Assembly (NCBI GenBank): GCA_949297805.1
Contig: CASFTG010000001.1
Coordinates: 186,001 to 250,000, forward strand
DNA from: an uncultured bacterium
GTDB lineage: Bacteria > Bacillota_I > Bacilli_A > RFN20 > CAG-826
Direction: 5' to 3'
Length of the DNA stretch: 64,000 bases
Shown: one piece after another, positions 9,530 to 19,404 of the stretch
How the letters are laid out: each line of letters begins with the position of its first letter
How positions within the stretch are numbered: the first letter of the stretch is position 1
Notes under the pieces: model-generated
What the model was told of the DNA's origin: nothing
The model's database searches: none
Seen by the model: only the letters and a program-made list of their open reading frames with translations
Position numbers and translations under genes: made by a program

Positions 9530-10728
9530 TTTATTTTCCTCGTGTTGTTCCGACATTGAAGCGGCGTTTCCCCAAACCGTTTCTTGAAAAGGTTTTGAAA
9601 ATGAGATTGGGAGGAGAAGTAGAAAAAAGAGGCGATTTCGACCAAGGGCATGTCGGTATAGGATAGGAGGGTCTTGGCTTCTTGCAGCCTTGACTCAACG
9701 ACGAATTGCCAAAGGGTGAAACCGGTCTCCTTTTTGAACTTCGCCATGAAAGCCGATCGGCTTTGTCCGGTCTCGGCGATGACGTCTTCGACCTGCAACG
9801 GTTCATTGAGGTGGCTTTTGATGTAATGGATGGCCTGGCTTACCGAAGGCGAGTAGTTCTGGGGCTGGCGTTTGTTCTTTACCCGGTTAGTGAAGTCGAG
9901 GAGGGCGCTATAACGGAGTTTGTTGACCGCGTCCACGTTTTGGGCTTTTTCGCATTCCTGAGTATAGATATCAATCAATCTATAGGTCTCCTCGATTTCC
10001 AACCCGCCATTGATGGCGCCAATTTTCCCGATAATGGCGACAAAGGCGATGAAAATGTTCTTCGATTGGCGTAAAAAGTCCCCAGCGACCTTCCCTTCAG
10101 GAATCGGAGAAGACCGGGCGATTTCGTTGATTAGGGCTTTCAGTCCTTCAATATCGCCTTCTTCCACATAATGGAGAAGGCGCTGCTCCAAGCCATAGGT
10201 GGCGTGGATTATATTTTCCTCCTTAAGGATTTGGGCGCTGTAACTTTCCCCGATTTGTCGCTCTAGCTTCGGCTGGGTGGCGGAGAAATAACTGACGACG
10301 CTTTCCTTTTCCCCAGTCAAAAGAAATCGCAGCAAGCCGATGGAAGACAAAAACCAATTGAGGGAAAGATGGGGCGTGGAATGAAGGAAATCGGAAACAG
10401 CGCGCTTTTCTTTTTCATCTAAAGCAAGCCGCTCGGCTAAATCGGTCATGTTTTCCTCCTCGATCGCTCGATTGGGGAAGGGGCCCAAGGCCAGATGGTA
10501 TTCCCGGAAGGGGAGGATGGCGAATAGACAACCCCCGATTTCGCTTATGCAGGGCTCGCTGGGAGAGCCGAGGTAGGCGAAGGCGTTAGCAGCCAGATGC
10601 GAGAGAAAGGGATAATGGCCGAAAGTCTTCGTCATCGCGGGGCTTGGGGCGAATAGAGCCGTCGGCGGGAAGCCGGTGGCTTGGAGATAAGATAGGGTAT
10701 CCTCGAGTTCGGAAAGGGAAGTTATCAT
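9526..10728 (-). CDS. AraC-family transcriptional regulator
   Basis: 400 residues. The last 100 form the double helix-turn-helix DNA-binding domain: AIHYIKSHLNEPLQVEDV, then SRSAFMAKFKKETGFTLWQF, then the conserved second-HTH pattern SYTDMPLVEIASFFYFSS with SHFQNLFKKRFGETPLQ. The 290-residue N-terminal part is long for the family and probably senses a ligand; it resembles the sensor part of YSIRK-type AraC regulators, a weak impression. It is transcribed away from the symporter-glycosidase operon and is the likely local activator. A minus-strand TATAAA lies 8 bases before the ATG with no ribosome site, suggesting a leaderless mRNA. Its 3' end overlaps the broken lipoprotein gene by four bases. 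Confidence 0.9.
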   Translation of the reverse strand: MITSLSELEDTLSYLQATGFPPTALFAPSPAMTKTFGHYPFLSHLAANAFAYLGSPSEPCISEIGGCLFAILPFREYHLALGPFPNRAIEEENMTDLAERLALDEKEKRAVSDFLHSTPHLSLNWFLSSIGLLRFLLTGEKESVVSYFSATQPKLERQIGESYSAQILKEENIIHATYGLEQRLLHYVEEGDIEGLKALINEIARSSPIPEGKVAGDFLRQSKNIFIAFVAIIGKIGAINGGLEIEETYRLIDIYTQECEKAQNVDAVNKLRYSALLDFTNRVKNKRQPQNYSPSVSQAIHYIKSHLNEPLQVEDVIAETGQSRSAFMAKFKKETGFTLWQFVVESRLQEAKTLLSYTDMPLVEIASFFYFSSQSHFQNLFKKRFGETPLQCRNNTRKIN

Positions 10729-10784
10729 AAGACATATTTATAATAACTCGTACTCCTATGCAATAACAATTGCCGGAAATACCT

Positions 10785-10857
10785 TAGAATGGCGAGAACA
10801 AAGATTGCGTAGCGACGGCATTGCCTTCGTTAGAGCGGTCCTTGTAAGCGCTTACCA
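10785..10857 (+). promoter_or_regulatory. Operon promoter region with downstream LacI/CcpA-type operator
   Basis: TAGAAT at 10785-10790 is a candidate -10. About 50 bases further down, TTGTAAGCGCTTACCA (10842-10857) matches the operator at 7150 in 14 of 16 positions. It would act as a roadblock between transcription start and the symporter gene. A GCAAT-AACA-ATTGC dyad at 10760-10773 could be an activator site for the divergent AraC protein. Confidence 0.6.
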
Positions 10858-10872
10858 TGCGAAAGGGAAAAT

Positions 10873-12639
10873 ATGAAAAGAATCACCTTGTGCAGCCGTG
10901 GGATCTGGAACAAGCCGTTCATGGATTCGCGGATCAAGACCAGATCGGTCAGCAAAGCCGAGAAGTATTTAGGCCATCTCGTTGGGCCGCTCGGCCTTAT
11001 CCTCATCGTCAACACCGTCGCCTCCTTGATTGAGAAGTTCTTCCTCCAGCAAGTGGCGATCATGTACCCGGCCGGGACCGAGAACTCGATGGGGGATATC
11101 TACCAGGTTATCATGATGGTGGCTCGGATCCTCGGGGTCGTCTGGGGGGTCGCCAATGGTTGGCTCATCGCCCATACCCAATCTCGACAAGGGCGCTTCC
11201 GGCCGTGGATTCTGATCTATGGGTTCGTCCTCGTCATCGTCTGCGGCGGCATCTTCCTCTTCAGCAATGCTGGTTGGGGTCAAACCGCCTATTGGTTTTA
11301 TTTCTTCTTTTTCGTCATCTGCTATCAAGTCATCGCGACCACCTTCTTCAACACTTATCGGGATAATATGGTCTCGGTCTCGACCCGTGACGCTAAGGAC
11401 AAGGCGGCCCTTACCTTTATCCGGATGGTTTGCTGGACGCTTATCTCCGGCATTTTGATTGGCTTATTGGTCAATACGGTCGCGATTCCCTTTTGGCTTC
11501 AATACGACATCAACGGTTATCCGATCCTCATGATCGTCCTTTCAGTTATTGCCATCCCTTTGATCCTGCTGGAATATTTCTTCACCCGTGAACGGGTCGT
11601 TGAGGATGTGAAGGAAGAGGGCGAAAAGGCTGATCAACCGAAGCTCGTCGACCAGATCAAGGCTCTTTTCTCCAATAAATTCTGGGTCTTGTTTATGATC
11701 GGCTATTTCATCAACCAATTGGCCGCCAACTTCAAGGGGAACAACGTCCAATATTATTACGTCCAATATCTGCTAGGTGGGGCTGAGCAGCCGATAATGC
11801 AGACCCTTTATTCCATACTGACTGGGGTGCCGATGGGCATCGGCGCCTTCGCCATCTATCCTTTGTCGAAGAAGATCGGGGTCAAGAACACGATGTTAAT
11901 TGGGGCTGGCCTTACTTTGGCCGGCTCGGTCTTGGGGTGGTGCTTCGCTGAGAACGTGGTTTTAGCCATGATTGCCGGCTTAATCCGCCAGTTCGGTGCA
12001 TTACCGCTTAGCTACGTCGCCTCGACTTTGCTGTTCTATGCCTATGACTCAATCGAGTATAAGTCCGGAGTCCGGGTCGAAGGACTATTGGGGGTCTCGA
12101 TCGTCAATTCCTTGCTCAATGTCGTTTACGCCCCCTTCGCCGGATTATATGAATCGCAGTTGCTCCGAATGGGCTTCCGGGACGAGGTCGGCTTCGTCCC
12201 TGACGGGAAGATGAAATCGTTCATGGCTTTCTGCTTCTATGGCTTCGACATCGTCTATGCCGTCGTCTTGTTGGTGACGATGCCGTTCATGACCGTGGAA
12301 AAAGAGATGCCTCTGATCACCAAAGAGCTATTGCGAAGGAAGAAGGAGGCAGTGCTAGCTAGCGGGGGGACCTGGCTTGAGCCGGAGGAGCAAGACCGGA
12401 TCGAAAAAGAAGAGTCGGAACGGACCCATGAAGAGAACCGGATCGCCGACTTAAAAGAGCGCTGCGCCAAGAAAGGGCTCGACTTCGAAACTGAGAATAA
12501 CAAGTATTTGGCCTGGAAAGCCGAACAAGAGGCGAAAGCCAAGGCTAAAGCCGAGGCCAAAGAGGCCAAAGCTCAAGCCAAAGCGGGGAAAAAAACCTTG
12601 AAGAAGGACAAAAACCATAATGAAGACGAGGCTCACTAA
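10873..12639 (+). CDS. GPH-family sugar:cation symporter with long charged C-terminal tail
   Basis: 588 residues. The first 480 contain about twelve hydrophobic segments, with the family pattern of glycoside-pentoside-hexuronide symporters: early VGPLGLILIVNTVASLIEKFF, NGWLIAHTQSRQGRFRPWI (the loop 2-3 motif) and VSVSTRDAKDKAALTFIR. The last 100 residues are almost entirely K, E, A and R and predict a cytoplasmic helix or coiled coil; this tail is unusual for the family. A GAAAGGGA site precedes ATG 10873. It is the first gene of the large glycosidase operon, so it most likely imports the oligosaccharides that the following enzymes cleave. The 3' end overlaps the GH2 gene by 20 bases. Confidence 0.9.
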   Translation: MKRITLCSRGIWNKPFMDSRIKTRSVSKAEKYLGHLVGPLGLILIVNTVASLIEKFFLQQVAIMYPAGTENSMGDIYQVIMMVARILGVVWGVANGWLIAHTQSRQGRFRPWILIYGFVLVIVCGGIFLFSNAGWGQTAYWFYFFFFVICYQVIATTFFNTYRDNMVSVSTRDAKDKAALTFIRMVCWTLISGILIGLLVNTVAIPFWLQYDINGYPILMIVLSVIAIPLILLEYFFTRERVVEDVKEEGEKADQPKLVDQIKALFSNKFWVLFMIGYFINQLAANFKGNNVQYYYVQYLLGGAEQPIMQTLYSILTGVPMGIGAFAIYPLSKKIGVKNTMLIGAGLTLAGSVLGWCFAENVVLAMIAGLIRQFGALPLSYVASTLLFYAYDSIEYKSGVRVEGLLGVSIVNSLLNVVYAPFAGLYESQLLRMGFRDEVGFVPDGKMKSFMAFCFYGFDIVYAVVLLVTMPFMTVEKEMPLITKELLRRKKEAVLASGGTWLEPEEQDRIEKEESERTHEENRIADLKERCAKKGLDFETENNKYLAWKAEQEAKAKAKAEAKEAKAQAKAGKKTLKKDKNHNEDEAH

Positions 12640-14926
12640 AGGGTGGCGCTTCCGGGAAGAGGGCGGGGAGTTCATAGCTATCGAACTCCCTCATGACGCC
12701 ATGCTTTCTGGGACTCGTTCCCCCTTAAGCCCGACCGGAAAAGACGGCGCCTATTTCCCTGGCGGCCGATATGAATACCGTCTTGATCTCGAACTAACGG
12801 ACGAGGACTTATCGTTCGACCTCGCTCTCCATTTCGAAGGGGTGTATCGGAACGCGACCATCCTGGTCAACGGACAGAAAGCCTATTTTCAAGCCTATGG
12901 CTTCACCGATTTTTATGTGAACCTCAACGGCTTTGTTAAAGAAGGAAACAACGAGATTCAGGTCTTAGTCGATAATTCCTTGGTCCCCAATGCCCGTTGG
13001 TATACCGGGGCTGGGATCTATCGGCCGGTGTATCTTGAGAAGCACGATAAAGAAGGCCCGGGCGACATCAAAATAAGGACCATTTCCTTCTCCCCAGCCG
13101 AGATTCTTATCGAAGCCAAAGAAGGGTCAAAAGTCATTGTGTTTGGCGAAAAGACGAAAATTTACGAAGGCTCTGCAGGGAAAATAAGCATCCCCAATGC
13201 CCATTTATGGACGGCGGAAGACCCGTATTTATACGACATCGAAGTCACTAGAGGGCAAGAGACTGAAAGGGTTCGTTATGGTATCCGAACCGTTGAAGCG
13301 GCCCTTGGCAAAGGGCTATTGGTTAACGGGGTGCCGACTAAATTGAAAGGCTGCTGTCTTCATTCCGAATCGGGTATTTTAGGAGCTTGTTCCTATCGCG
13401 ATTATGAATTCCGGCGGATCAGGATTCTTAAAGACGCTGGATTCAATGCCGTAAGAATGGCCCATAACCCATGTTCAGAATATTTATTGGAAGCCTGCGA
13501 TGAACTGGGGATGTATGTCCTTGATGAGGCTTTCGATGGCTGGTACATGCCGAAGAATTATCATGATTTCGCCAGGCAATTCGTTGATAACTACCCTTTT
13601 GTATTAGTCGCGATGGCCAAGAAGGACTTTAGCCATCCTTCCGTAATCATGTACTCGATCGGGAACGAAGTGACCGAATCCGCTTCAAAAGAAGGGATTG
13701 AGTTGATGACGAAAATGCGCTCGATCCTTCTTTCTTGTGATGATACCCGGCCTATCACCTGCGGCATCAACGTCATCTTGGATGTCTATGCCGCCAAAGG
13801 TATCGGGGTGTATAAGGACAAAGGCGATTATAAAGCCGAGCCGATCGAAACGAAGAAGCCCTATAAAGAGAAGAAGCGGGGTTCCACCCTCTTCAATGCC
13901 TTTATGCCGTATCTAAGGAAACTCTTCTTCGTCTTAAGCAGAGGGAAGACGGCGACCCGGCTATGTGAACAGATCATGCCGACTCTCGATATTATCGGCT
14001 ATAACTATGCTTCTTCTCGTTATGAGCTCGATGGAGCTAACCATCTGATCCTTGGGACCGAGACGATGCCGGGGGATTTGCCGTTTAACTATCAGAAGAT
14101 GGCGGAGCTCCCGAATCTAGTGGGCGATTTCGTCTGGGCTGGCTATGACTATATGGGTGAAGCCTTGATCGGGGATTGGACTTATTATTCTTATCCCGGC
14201 TTGCCTAAACTATCGGGTCAAGGCTTAACCGACATCAACGGCTATCCCAAAGGGATTCTGGGTTATTGTCAGGCGGCGATGAATGGTGAGCGTAAACCTT
14301 ACATCGCCGTTCGGCCGGTCAACCATTATAAAGAACGGCCGAAAAAGAGCGCTTGGCAATTCACCAACGCCATCCCCTCTTGGACTTTCCCCGGCTTTGA
14401 GGGAAAGAAAGCCGTAATCGAGGTTTATAGCGCAGCCCCTTTTATTACCTTATCGCTTAATGGTCGGGTGTTGGGGACGAAACGAATGATTAATAACGTC
14501 ACGCGCTTTGTTACTCGTTACGCCCCGGGGACCCTGCGGGCCGTCGCATTGAATGGGGAGGGGGAGGCATTAGGCGAAAACGCCCTTTGCTCCGCCCAAG
14601 GGGGGATAAAACTCTTGGCGAAAGCCAGTAACCTTGAGCTTGGAGGGGACCATCTTTCCTTCATCGATATCGCCTTCGCCGATGAAAACGGAACCATCGA
14701 CCCGACGGTTGAAGTCCCGGTCAAGGTGTTTTGCCAAGGGCCGATCGGTCTATTGGGGCTTGGGTCAGGCTTATGCAAAACCGATGAATCGTTCCTCTCT
14801 GACACCTATTCATCCTACCAAGGTCGATTGATGGGCATCGTCAAATCGACCGGGGTGGGGAAAGGGAAGGTGAGAATATCCGCCGAAGGCTATAATTCAA
14901 TTAGTTTGGAGTTTATTTGCCAATGA
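12620..14926 (+). CDS. GH2 beta-galactosidase-like glycosidase
   Basis: 768 residues. The sugar-binding N-terminal jelly roll (PGGRYEYRLDLEL, WYTGAGIYRPVYL), the Ig-like middle domain and the barrel are present in GH2 order. Catalytic residues are visible: Glu350 in YSIGNEV (acid/base) and Glu481 in LGTETMPG (nucleophile). HNPCSEYLLEACDELGMYVLDEAFDGW is the conserved barrel entry. The length and the extra beta domain at the end (GALMVHD-free, with FADENGTIDPTVEVPVKV) match the short bacterial GH2 group that cuts beta-galactosides or beta-glucuronides; specificity is uncertain. It has no signal peptide and is translationally coupled to the symporter. Confidence 0.9.
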   Translation: MKTRLTKGWRFREEGGEFIAIELPHDAMLSGTRSPLSPTGKDGAYFPGGRYEYRLDLELTDEDLSFDLALHFEGVYRNATILVNGQKAYFQAYGFTDFYVNLNGFVKEGNNEIQVLVDNSLVPNARWYTGAGIYRPVYLEKHDKEGPGDIKIRTISFSPAEILIEAKEGSKVIVFGEKTKIYEGSAGKISIPNAHLWTAEDPYLYDIEVTRGQETERVRYGIRTVEAALGKGLLVNGVPTKLKGCCLHSESGILGACSYRDYEFRRIRILKDAGFNAVRMAHNPCSEYLLEACDELGMYVLDEAFDGWYMPKNYHDFARQFVDNYPFVLVAMAKKDFSHPSVIMYSIGNEVTESASKEGIELMTKMRSILLSCDDTRPITCGINVILDVYAAKGIGVYKDKGDYKAEPIETKKPYKEKKRGSTLFNAFMPYLRKLFFVLSRGKTATRLCEQIMPTLDIIGYNYASSRYELDGANHLILGTETMPGDLPFNYQKMAELPNLVGDFVWAGYDYMGEALIGDWTYYSYPGLPKLSGQGLTDINGYPKGILGYCQAAMNGERKPYIAVRPVNHYKERPKKSAWQFTNAIPSWTFPGFEGKKAVIEVYSAAPFITLSLNGRVLGTKRMINNVTRFVTRYAPGTLRAVALNGEGEALGENALCSAQGGIKLLAKASNLELGGDHLSFIDIAFADENGTIDPTVEVPVKVFCQGPIGLLGLGSGLCKTDESFLSDTYSSYQGRLMGIVKSTGVGKGKVRISAEGYNSISLEFICQ

Positions 14927-16641
14927 GCCGTCTATTGATTAATCCGGTCGCCCTGGACTATAAGTTCCAGCATCCTTTGTCGGGGCAGTATTGCTATCGG
15001 GAAGCCGCTGACCCGACTTTGGTTCTTTTCAAAGGGACCTATTACCTATTCGTCTCCAAATGCGGGGGCTTTTATTATTCGGACGACCTTGAGCATTGGA
15101 CCTTCCACGCCGATAAGAACCTGCCGATCCATAGCTACGCTCCGGACGCGGTGGTGCATGAAGGGAAGATGTATTTTTGCGCCTCCAATATGCTTCATAA
15201 GTCGAAGATCTACGTTACCGAGGACCCATTAAAAGGGTTCAAGCCTAACGCCGCCCCCTTCGCTTTCTGGGATCCGCATTTATTTTTCGACGACGATGGG
15301 CGGTGCTACCTCTTTTGGGGGTGTTCCTGCAAACGGCCGATCTATGGCATCGAGATGGATCCGCGGACTTTAAAGCCGATCGGGAAGAAGGTCGGCCTCA
15401 TATATGGTGATGGGACAAAGCACGGGATCGACGACAAGGACATTTATAAGGGCGAGAAAAGGAGCTTATGGGATTGCTATATCAGCCTGTTCACCGGCTC
15501 GGGGACCTATATCGAGGGGGTCTTCGTCAATAAGCTGAATGGGAAGTATTATCTTCAATACGCCACCCCGGGGACAGAATATCCGACCTATGGGGACGGG
15601 GTGTTCGTGAGCGACCACCCCTTAGGCCCTTATTCCTTCCAAGCCCATAATCCCTATTCGATTGAGGCTGGGGGTTGCTTCGTCGGGGCGGGCCATGGGT
15701 CGACTTGCTTCGATAAAGACGGGAACCTATGGCACGTCTCGACCATCGCCATCCGAGTCAATGCCAATTTCGAGCGGCGCATTGGGCTCTGGCCGGCTTT
15801 CCTTGACGAAGATGGAATATTGCATTGCGATCAATACCTTGGCGACTATCCGCATCTATACCCGGATGGGAAGTTCGACATAAATGAGGCAAAGGTGCCT
15901 TATGTTTTGCTTTCCTATCGGAAGAAAGCGATGGCTTCTAGCGAAACTAAAGAATGGCCTGCTTCCAATCTGACCGATGAATCGAGTCGGACCTTCTGGC
16001 AGGCCTGCTCGAATAAAGACGGGGAGTACGCTATCGTCGATTTGGGGAAGGAATACTCGGTCTCCTGCATCCAAGTGAATCTGGGGGAATATCGGATTCC
16101 CAAAAAGAAGATGCCCCGTTCATCAATGGGGGGAACCATTTCTCAGGAACGGTATATCGAGGAGGCGCGAATCACCGCCGATTACGAGCTAAGCGTCTCG
16201 ATTGACGGGGAGAATTATGTTCCTTATGGGGAGAGCGGACAAACCGATTTGCCGCACCGGCTCTTTATTCAAGAAGCCCAGGTCCGTTATGTGAAGGTTA
16301 CTTTCCGTTCCTTCCCTTATGGGGCGAGCCCGACTTTAAGCAACATTCGGGTCTTTGGCCTCGATAAGGGGAATAAGCCCGGGGAGACGCTTATAAAAGA
16401 GGCCTGGCGGCTATCGGCGACCAAAGCCTATTTCCATTGGGAGCAAGATAAGGCTTATGCCCATGTTATCCGGATCGGCATCGCTGCGAATAAATTGTAT
16501 TCTTCCTATACGGTTTATGGTGATAACGAAGCGACCTTAACCTTTCTCAACGCCGAAGGAAAACGTTATTTCTTCGCGATCGACGCGATTAATGAGTCGG
16601 GCATTACTCCGGGCCCGGTTCAGCAATTGGAGGATAAATAG
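14923..16641 (+). CDS. GH43-type five-bladed propeller glycosidase with CBM32-like domain
   Basis: About 572 residues. The N-terminal 300 form a GH43-like propeller: REAADPTLVLFKGTYYLF holds the general base Asp, WDPHLFFDDDGRCYLFWG the second acid, and YIEGVFVNKLNGKYYLQYA the likely general acid Glu. Residues about 325-460 resemble an F5/8 type C (CBM32) domain (SSRTFWQACSNKDGEY, YAIVDLGKEYSVSCIQV), and the last 80 look fibronectin-III-like. Such enzymes release arabinofuranose or xylose side groups. The ATG overlaps the GH2 stop as ATGA, and there is no signal peptide. A carbohydrate-binding domain on a cytoplasmic enzyme is worth noting. Confidence 0.85.
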   Translation: MSRLLINPVALDYKFQHPLSGQYCYREAADPTLVLFKGTYYLFVSKCGGFYYSDDLEHWTFHADKNLPIHSYAPDAVVHEGKMYFCASNMLHKSKIYVTEDPLKGFKPNAAPFAFWDPHLFFDDDGRCYLFWGCSCKRPIYGIEMDPRTLKPIGKKVGLIYGDGTKHGIDDKDIYKGEKRSLWDCYISLFTGSGTYIEGVFVNKLNGKYYLQYATPGTEYPTYGDGVFVSDHPLGPYSFQAHNPYSIEAGGCFVGAGHGSTCFDKDGNLWHVSTIAIRVNANFERRIGLWPAFLDEDGILHCDQYLGDYPHLYPDGKFDINEAKVPYVLLSYRKKAMASSETKEWPASNLTDESSRTFWQACSNKDGEYAIVDLGKEYSVSCIQVNLGEYRIPKKKMPRSSMGGTISQERYIEEARITADYELSVSIDGENYVPYGESGQTDLPHRLFIQEAQVRYVKVTFRSFPYGASPTLSNIRVFGLDKGNKPGETLIKEAWRLSATKAYFHWEQDKAYAHVIRIGIAANKLYSSYTVYGDNEATLTFLNAEGKRYFFAIDAINESGITPGPVQQLEDK

Positions 16642-17955
16642 ATGGGATTTGCGGAGGATTTCCTTTGGGGCGCCGCCACTTCGGCCGCCCAAGTCGAAGG
16701 GGGATTTGAAATGGATGGGCGTTCGCCCTCGATCTGGGATGTCGCCCCAAAAGAGAAGATCGCCAATGGCGAGAATTGTCACGACTCGGCGATGCAACGG
16801 ACCCATTACCAAGAAGACGTCGCCATCATGAAGAAGATGGGGCTGAAGGCTTATCGGTTCTCCATCTCTTGGTCACGGGTTATGCCCAAGCCCCATTTCG
16901 TCAGCAGGAAAGGGATCCAATATTATTCCGATTTGGTCGACGAACTTTTGAAGGCCGGAATCGAGCCCTTAGTCACCCTTTATCATTGGGATTTGCCTTT
17001 ATGGGCCTATGAATTGGACGGCTGGGAAAGCGAAGCCCTTGTCCCTCATTTCGTCGAGTACGTGGAGACGGTCGTCACGGCTCTTTCCGACCGGGTCCGT
17101 TATTGGATCACTTTCAATGAGCCGAGCTGCTTCCTAATGAACGGGTATATGCAAGGGGTTCATGCGCCCTTTAAACGGAAATACCTGTCGCTTCCAAGAA
17201 TTACCCGGGTCTTCATGCTTTGCAATAAGGCGGCGGTCGAGGCGATACGGAATAATGCCATCTTATCCCCGAAAGTCGGCTTATCCTTTGCCTTCGGGGT
17301 GTATTTACCCGAAGTCAAAAGGGATAAGGCATCGGAAGAAGCGGCTTATATTAAGAGCTTCTCCAAACAGATGGGGGTCATGAACAACGCCTGGTTCCTT
17401 AAGCCCATCCTCGAGGGGAAGAAAGTCCGGGCCTATGGCATTTACCACACCAAAGGGAAACCGGCGGTCGAATACCAGGTTAAGTTCGATTTCATTGCCA
17501 TCAACGTTTATTCGGCCTTCGATTACGGCTCTTATGGGGGCAATCCCCATATTGATCGGAGCAAGGTGAAATACGACGCCATCGGCAATGCCATCGACGG
17601 TGATTCGCTTTATTACGCGGTTAAGTTCCTCTACCGGCGTTATCATCTTCCGATTTTAGTCAGCGAGAACGGGATGGCGGCCGATAAGGAGAAAGTCGAG
17701 GACGGGCATGTCCACGATTCTTATCGGACTGATTACATTAAAGAATATCTCTCTTCTTTGAAGAAAGCGGTCAACGAAGGGAACGAGGTGATCGGCTATT
17801 GCCATTGGTCGCTGCTCGATAACTTCGAATGGGCCGAAGGGTATCGGACTCGATTTGGGTTAATTTACGTTGACTGGCAGAGCAAAGAACGAACGATCAA
17901 AGACAGTTTCTACGAGTATTCGAAGATCATTGCCGAGAATGGGAGGAGCCTTTGA
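16642..17955 (+). CDS. GH1 beta-glucosidase/beta-glycosidase
   Basis: 437 residues, the usual GH1 length. The start (FAEDFLWGAATSAAQVEGG) is the conserved GH1 N-terminus. Glu160 in TFNEPSC is the acid/base and Glu342 in VSENGMA the nucleophile; HWSLLDNFEWAEGYRTRFGL is the conserved C-terminal aglycone/glycone site. Because the operon uses a symporter rather than a PTS, an unphosphorylated beta-glucoside or related beta-glycoside is the likely substrate. It starts directly after the TAG of the GH43 gene. Confidence 0.93.
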   Translation: MGFAEDFLWGAATSAAQVEGGFEMDGRSPSIWDVAPKEKIANGENCHDSAMQRTHYQEDVAIMKKMGLKAYRFSISWSRVMPKPHFVSRKGIQYYSDLVDELLKAGIEPLVTLYHWDLPLWAYELDGWESEALVPHFVEYVETVVTALSDRVRYWITFNEPSCFLMNGYMQGVHAPFKRKYLSLPRITRVFMLCNKAAVEAIRNNAILSPKVGLSFAFGVYLPEVKRDKASEEAAYIKSFSKQMGVMNNAWFLKPILEGKKVRAYGIYHTKGKPAVEYQVKFDFIAINVYSAFDYGSYGGNPHIDRSKVKYDAIGNAIDGDSLYYAVKFLYRRYHLPILVSENGMAADKEKVEDGHVHDSYRTDYIKEYLSSLKKAVNEGNEVIGYCHWSLLDNFEWAEGYRTRFGLIYVDWQSKERTIKDSFYEYSKIIAENGRSL

Positions 17956-19400
17956 TGAATCCATTATTGCCATTAGATGAATATATTCCCGATGGAGAGC
18001 CAAGGGTCTTTGACGGCCGAGTTTATCTTTATGGGTCGCATGACAAAGCCGGGTCTGACCGTTTCTGCGTCCGGGACTATGTCGTTTATTCGGCCGACGT
18101 AAAGGATTTAAGCACATTCCGTTATGAAGGGGTGAGCTATCGAAAAGAGCAAGATCCCCGGAGCAAGAGCAAGCTAGTCGATTACTATGCCCCCGATTGT
18201 ATCAAGGGGAATGATGGGCGTTACTACCTTTATTATTTTAGTGCCGGGCCGAATACCGCCTCTTTTGGCCCTTTATCGGTTGCAGTCTCGAGTTCGCCAA
18301 GTGGCCCTTTCGAGTATCTTCATGACATTTGCTATAAAGACGGGACACCAGTTTTGGCCTATTTGACCAATGATCCGACCGCCATTAACGACGAAGGAAA
18401 TATTCGCCTTTATTATGGTTGGGGATTAGGGCGAGATTTCTCTTCGAAAATCTTTGGGCCATTGTATCGTTTCGTTCTGTCCAAACTTTGCCATCGGGAT
18501 TTGAAAACCATTAAGGAGACTAAGCCGAGCATCCTTTCCTGCGCCTATTGCGAGTTAGAGGATGATATGTATACCGTTAAAGGGGAAGTGAAGGCGGTTC
18601 TGGATAGTAAGACCACCGCGAAGAAAGGCACCCCATTATACGAACATCCCTTCTATGAGGCCCCCTCAATCCGCAAGATCGGGAAGTGGTATTATCTCGT
18701 CTATTCCTCGAACGAGAATAATGAACTCGCCTATGCCAAAAGCCGTTACCCTGATCATGGTTTTGAGTTTGGTGGGGTCATCATCTCCAACGCCGATTTA
18801 GGTTATAAAGGCAATAAGCGGCCGAAGTTCCCGGCCGGGACAATTCATGGTGGCATTGCGGAACTCAATGGTCGTTATGCCATCTTCTACCATCGCTGCA
18901 CCAATGACACCGACTTTTCCCGCCAAGCGATGGCCGAATGGATAAATATCGATAAAGATGGCGACATCGCTCAAGTCGGCATTACGACCTCAGGGTTGAC
19001 TGGGCCAATTAAGGAGAATGGTCAATTCCCTGTTGCCCGTTGCTGCTACCTTTATAATAAGCGGAAGAAGGACAAAAAAGGCAAACGGGCCATCGTCAGC
19101 GAGCAAAACGGTGAATTGGTCGTGACCCGGGTAAAGAAAGGGACGGTCATTGGTTTTAAGTACTTCGACCTTACTGGGGTTGATGCTCTAGTTATTCATG
19201 GATCGAATGAAGGGGAAGGGGAAGGGGATTTCCTTCTTGCTTATGAAGAAGGGGGAGCGATCGTCGGACGAGGACATTATTCCGATGGCAAGGCGGAGAT
19301 TAAGTTTGAAAAGGAAGCGCAAGTCACCGGCTTATTCCTGACTTATGAAGGCACTGGTTCATTGACTTTGAAGACGATTGAATTCGCTTTAGGAGAGTAA
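17955..19400 (+). CDS. GH43 arabinofuranosidase/xylosidase-type enzyme
   Basis: About 481 residues. The five-bladed propeller starts with LDEYIPDGEPRVFDGRVYL, containing the general base Asp. YAPDCIKGNDGRYYLYY and DPTAINDEGNIRLYYGW follow, and HPFYEAPSIRKIGKWYY carries the likely general acid Glu. The last 120 residues (YFDLTGVDALVIHGSNEG onward) look like a CBM6-type beta-sandwich. ATG 17955 overlaps the GH1 stop (TGATG) after a GGGAGGAG site. A clear paralogue lies at 58861. Family knowledge suggests release of L-arabinofuranose or D-xylose from arabinoxylan fragments; there is no signal peptide. Confidence 0.88.
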   Translation: MNPLLPLDEYIPDGEPRVFDGRVYLYGSHDKAGSDRFCVRDYVVYSADVKDLSTFRYEGVSYRKEQDPRSKSKLVDYYAPDCIKGNDGRYYLYYFSAGPNTASFGPLSVAVSSSPSGPFEYLHDICYKDGTPVLAYLTNDPTAINDEGNIRLYYGWGLGRDFSSKIFGPLYRFVLSKLCHRDLKTIKETKPSILSCAYCELEDDMYTVKGEVKAVLDSKTTAKKGTPLYEHPFYEAPSIRKIGKWYYLVYSSNENNELAYAKSRYPDHGFEFGGVIISNADLGYKGNKRPKFPAGTIHGGIAELNGRYAIFYHRCTNDTDFSRQAMAEWINIDKDGDIAQVGITTSGLTGPIKENGQFPVARCCYLYNKRKKDKKGKRAIVSEQNGELVVTRVKKGTVIGFKYFDLTGVDALVIHGSNEGEGEGDFLLAYEEGGAIVGRGHYSDGKAEIKFEKEAQVTGLFLTYEGTGSLTLKTIEFALGE

Positions 19401-19404
19401 ATCG

